Below, piece after piece: positions 19,864-20,941 of a stretch of DNA of 20,941 nt. How positions within the stretch are numbered: the stretch's first letter is position 1; each line of letters begins with the position of its first letter. The notes below the pieces were generated by a model that made no database searches, had not been told where the DNA came from, and worked only from the letters and a program-made list of their open reading frames with translations. Made by a program: the position numbers and the translations under genes. The stretch lies in NCBI GenBank assembly GCA_027579435.1, contig JANBPK010001153.1:1-20941 (forward strand). The letters are read 5' to 3'. This DNA comes from Candolleomyces eurysporus. Taxonomy: Eukaryota; Basidiomycota; Agaricomycetes; Agaricales; Psathyrellaceae.

Positions 19864-20941
19864 CTATGTTGCCGCATTTACGGGCGAAGTTTCAACGGGA
19901 ACACCCTAATTGCGTGATAAACACCATCAGGAAAAGCCATTGTCGACCATAGAGAACGAAGGCGTACCGTAGACCGACAGGCCGGACAATTATTCCTTCC
20001 AGTTTGCAACCACTTGTCGACACATCCCTGATGGAACGCATGGCGACATGACATGACACGGACGTCGTCCTCGGCATCATAGTCATCCAAGCATATCAAG
20101 CACTATATTCAGAAACGAAAAGGTGATGTTAGTAGAGGTATAGAGAGCTAGGTAAAGGTTGGATGACGCACTCTTTCAGTACAACTCGACGCCACCCTGC
20201 CTTGCTTTTCGTAGGAAGACAATAGCGCGGGCTTGATCGTCTCCAACCCAGATTTATCAATGTCTTCCTTGGTCACTGTAGGGGGCTTCACATTGCCAAG
20301 CATTTCCGCCAATTCACTAGAGGTATAAAGCCACAGTCAGTTCAATCTAATCCAATCGAGAGAGGCGAAGAGAGAGGAAAGAAGGATGGTGTACTCACAG
20401 CAAAGCCTCAAACGACTCGAACGACTCCGGGCCTCCAGTAACGATGTTATGATCAGGCGGGTAATAACCACCAATGACATAGATCAAGAACGTCCTCGAC
20501 CCCGGGGCATTGAACGGCAGCGAAGTGGCGTTAGTGTGGTTGTGTCTCGGCATCGTCCTCGACCCTCGAGCCCCATTATCACCGCCACCTCGTCCGGTCG
20601 TAGCATGAGCACCAGCAGCCCCAGGTCGGAGGTTCCGGAAGGCATTCGCAGCCCTCGAGTGCCACCCTCTCGTCGAATCGCGCCCTCCATCATCGTGTTC
20701 GTCGTTGTAGCCGGGAGTTCCGGTTGTACCCTCAGTGCTCCCAGATCGCTCTCCCAGCCCGAATATATCATGATCGTCTTCTTCGTCCATACCCATAGCG
20801 TACCTCCCAGTTTCGGGTTCTCGTCCGCCCATACCCATACCTCCAAACCCGGCTCCCAATCCAGCCAGATCCTCCTCATCCTGATGCTGGTGTCCGGGTA
20901 CAGGCGGGGGTGCACCTCCTCCCAACCCTGCTGCTCCTGCT
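19864..20941 (-). CDS. RING-H2 finger protein, probable E3 ubiquitin ligase, 5' end outside window
   Basis: The gene enters from the right edge. Exons: 20941-20399 (partial), 20316-20172, 20102-19968 and 19905-19864, all joining in frame across introns of 82, 69 and 62 nt. The N-terminal part is low-complexity, G/D/E/H-rich, and followed by a short hydrophobic FLIYVIGGYYPP. Next comes a conserved acidic-basic stretch (LAEMLGNVKPPTVTKEDID, GLETIKPALLSSYEKQGRV). The C-terminal RING-H2 begins CLICLDDYD and continues CRHAFHQGC, with WLQTGRNNCPACRST: C-x2-C, C-x-H, H-x2-C and C-x2-C in C3H2C3 spacing. The protein ends GVPVETSPVNAAT and TAG. RING-H2 domains recruit E2 enzymes to ubiquitylate targets; the substrate is unknown. 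It reads like a conserved housekeeping gene and looks intact in the visible part. Confidence 0.85.

Noticed and set aside
19314..19877. A 187-residue minus-strand open frame after the RING gene
   Set aside because: Low-complexity S/F/L/P-rich translation from a pyrimidine tract containing an N; no start context or motif. It is probably 3' flank.

Overview
The window looks like nuclear DNA of a filamentous basidiomycete (Agaricomycete-like). Genes are broken by many short introns of about 45-95 nt with GTRNGT donors and YAG acceptors. Several genes are NACHT/STAND NTPases of the type amplified in mushroom genomes, and the recognisable housekeeping genes (mitochondrial tRNA-modification GTPase MSS1, 3-ketosteroid reductase ERG27, a RING-H2 protein) read like fungal versions. 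No prokaryotic operon, tRNA, rRNA or CRISPR was found. All family names come from reading translations by eye; no database search was run.

Left part (1-8.4 kb): the 3' half of an MSS1/MnmE-type gene (+ strand, entering from the left edge, ending in the diagnostic FCIGK) faces a decayed ERG27 gene on the - strand (1670-3065). A complete-looking NACHT NTPase gene follows (STAND-1, + strand, 3705-5724). After it lies a second, broken copy of MSS1 (6490-8193, + strand) with a premature stop, a one-base frameshift, a lost C-terminus and a fourfold in-frame 18-bp expansion. The two MSS1 copies bracket ERG27 and STAND-1, which points to local duplication followed by decay.

Middle (8.4-11.4 kb): almost gene-free, repeat-rich DNA. 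It holds a short repeat shared with 3.16 kb, a 48-bp hairpin, a GC-rich block, a 583-bp MITE-like element (9910-10492) with 25-bp terminal inverted repeats and a TA target duplication, and an (AT)12 microsatellite.

Right part (11.4-18.4 kb): a tandem array of NACHT/STAND genes on the - strand. STAND-2 (14466-12057, nearly intact), a decayed 3'-half paralogue (about 15760-15153) and STAND-3 (18328-16014, intact, 710 aa) share the same four-exon layout. STAND-2 and the relic are also followed by homologous 3' sequence (11.40-12.05 and 14.83-15.20 kb) containing an unrecognised coding-like remnant, so the duplicated unit was larger than the NTPase gene. A RING-H2 E3 ligase-like gene (- strand, 20941-19864) runs off the right edge.

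Function: STAND/NACHT proteins are signalling ATPases used in fungal non-self recognition and programmed cell death, so a tandem array with intact, damaged and relic members fits a birth-and-death NLR-like cluster. There is no evidence that the housekeeping genes work together with them. Seven isolated N bases beside homopolymers suggest homopolymer-prone sequencing, so single-base frameshifts should be treated with caution.
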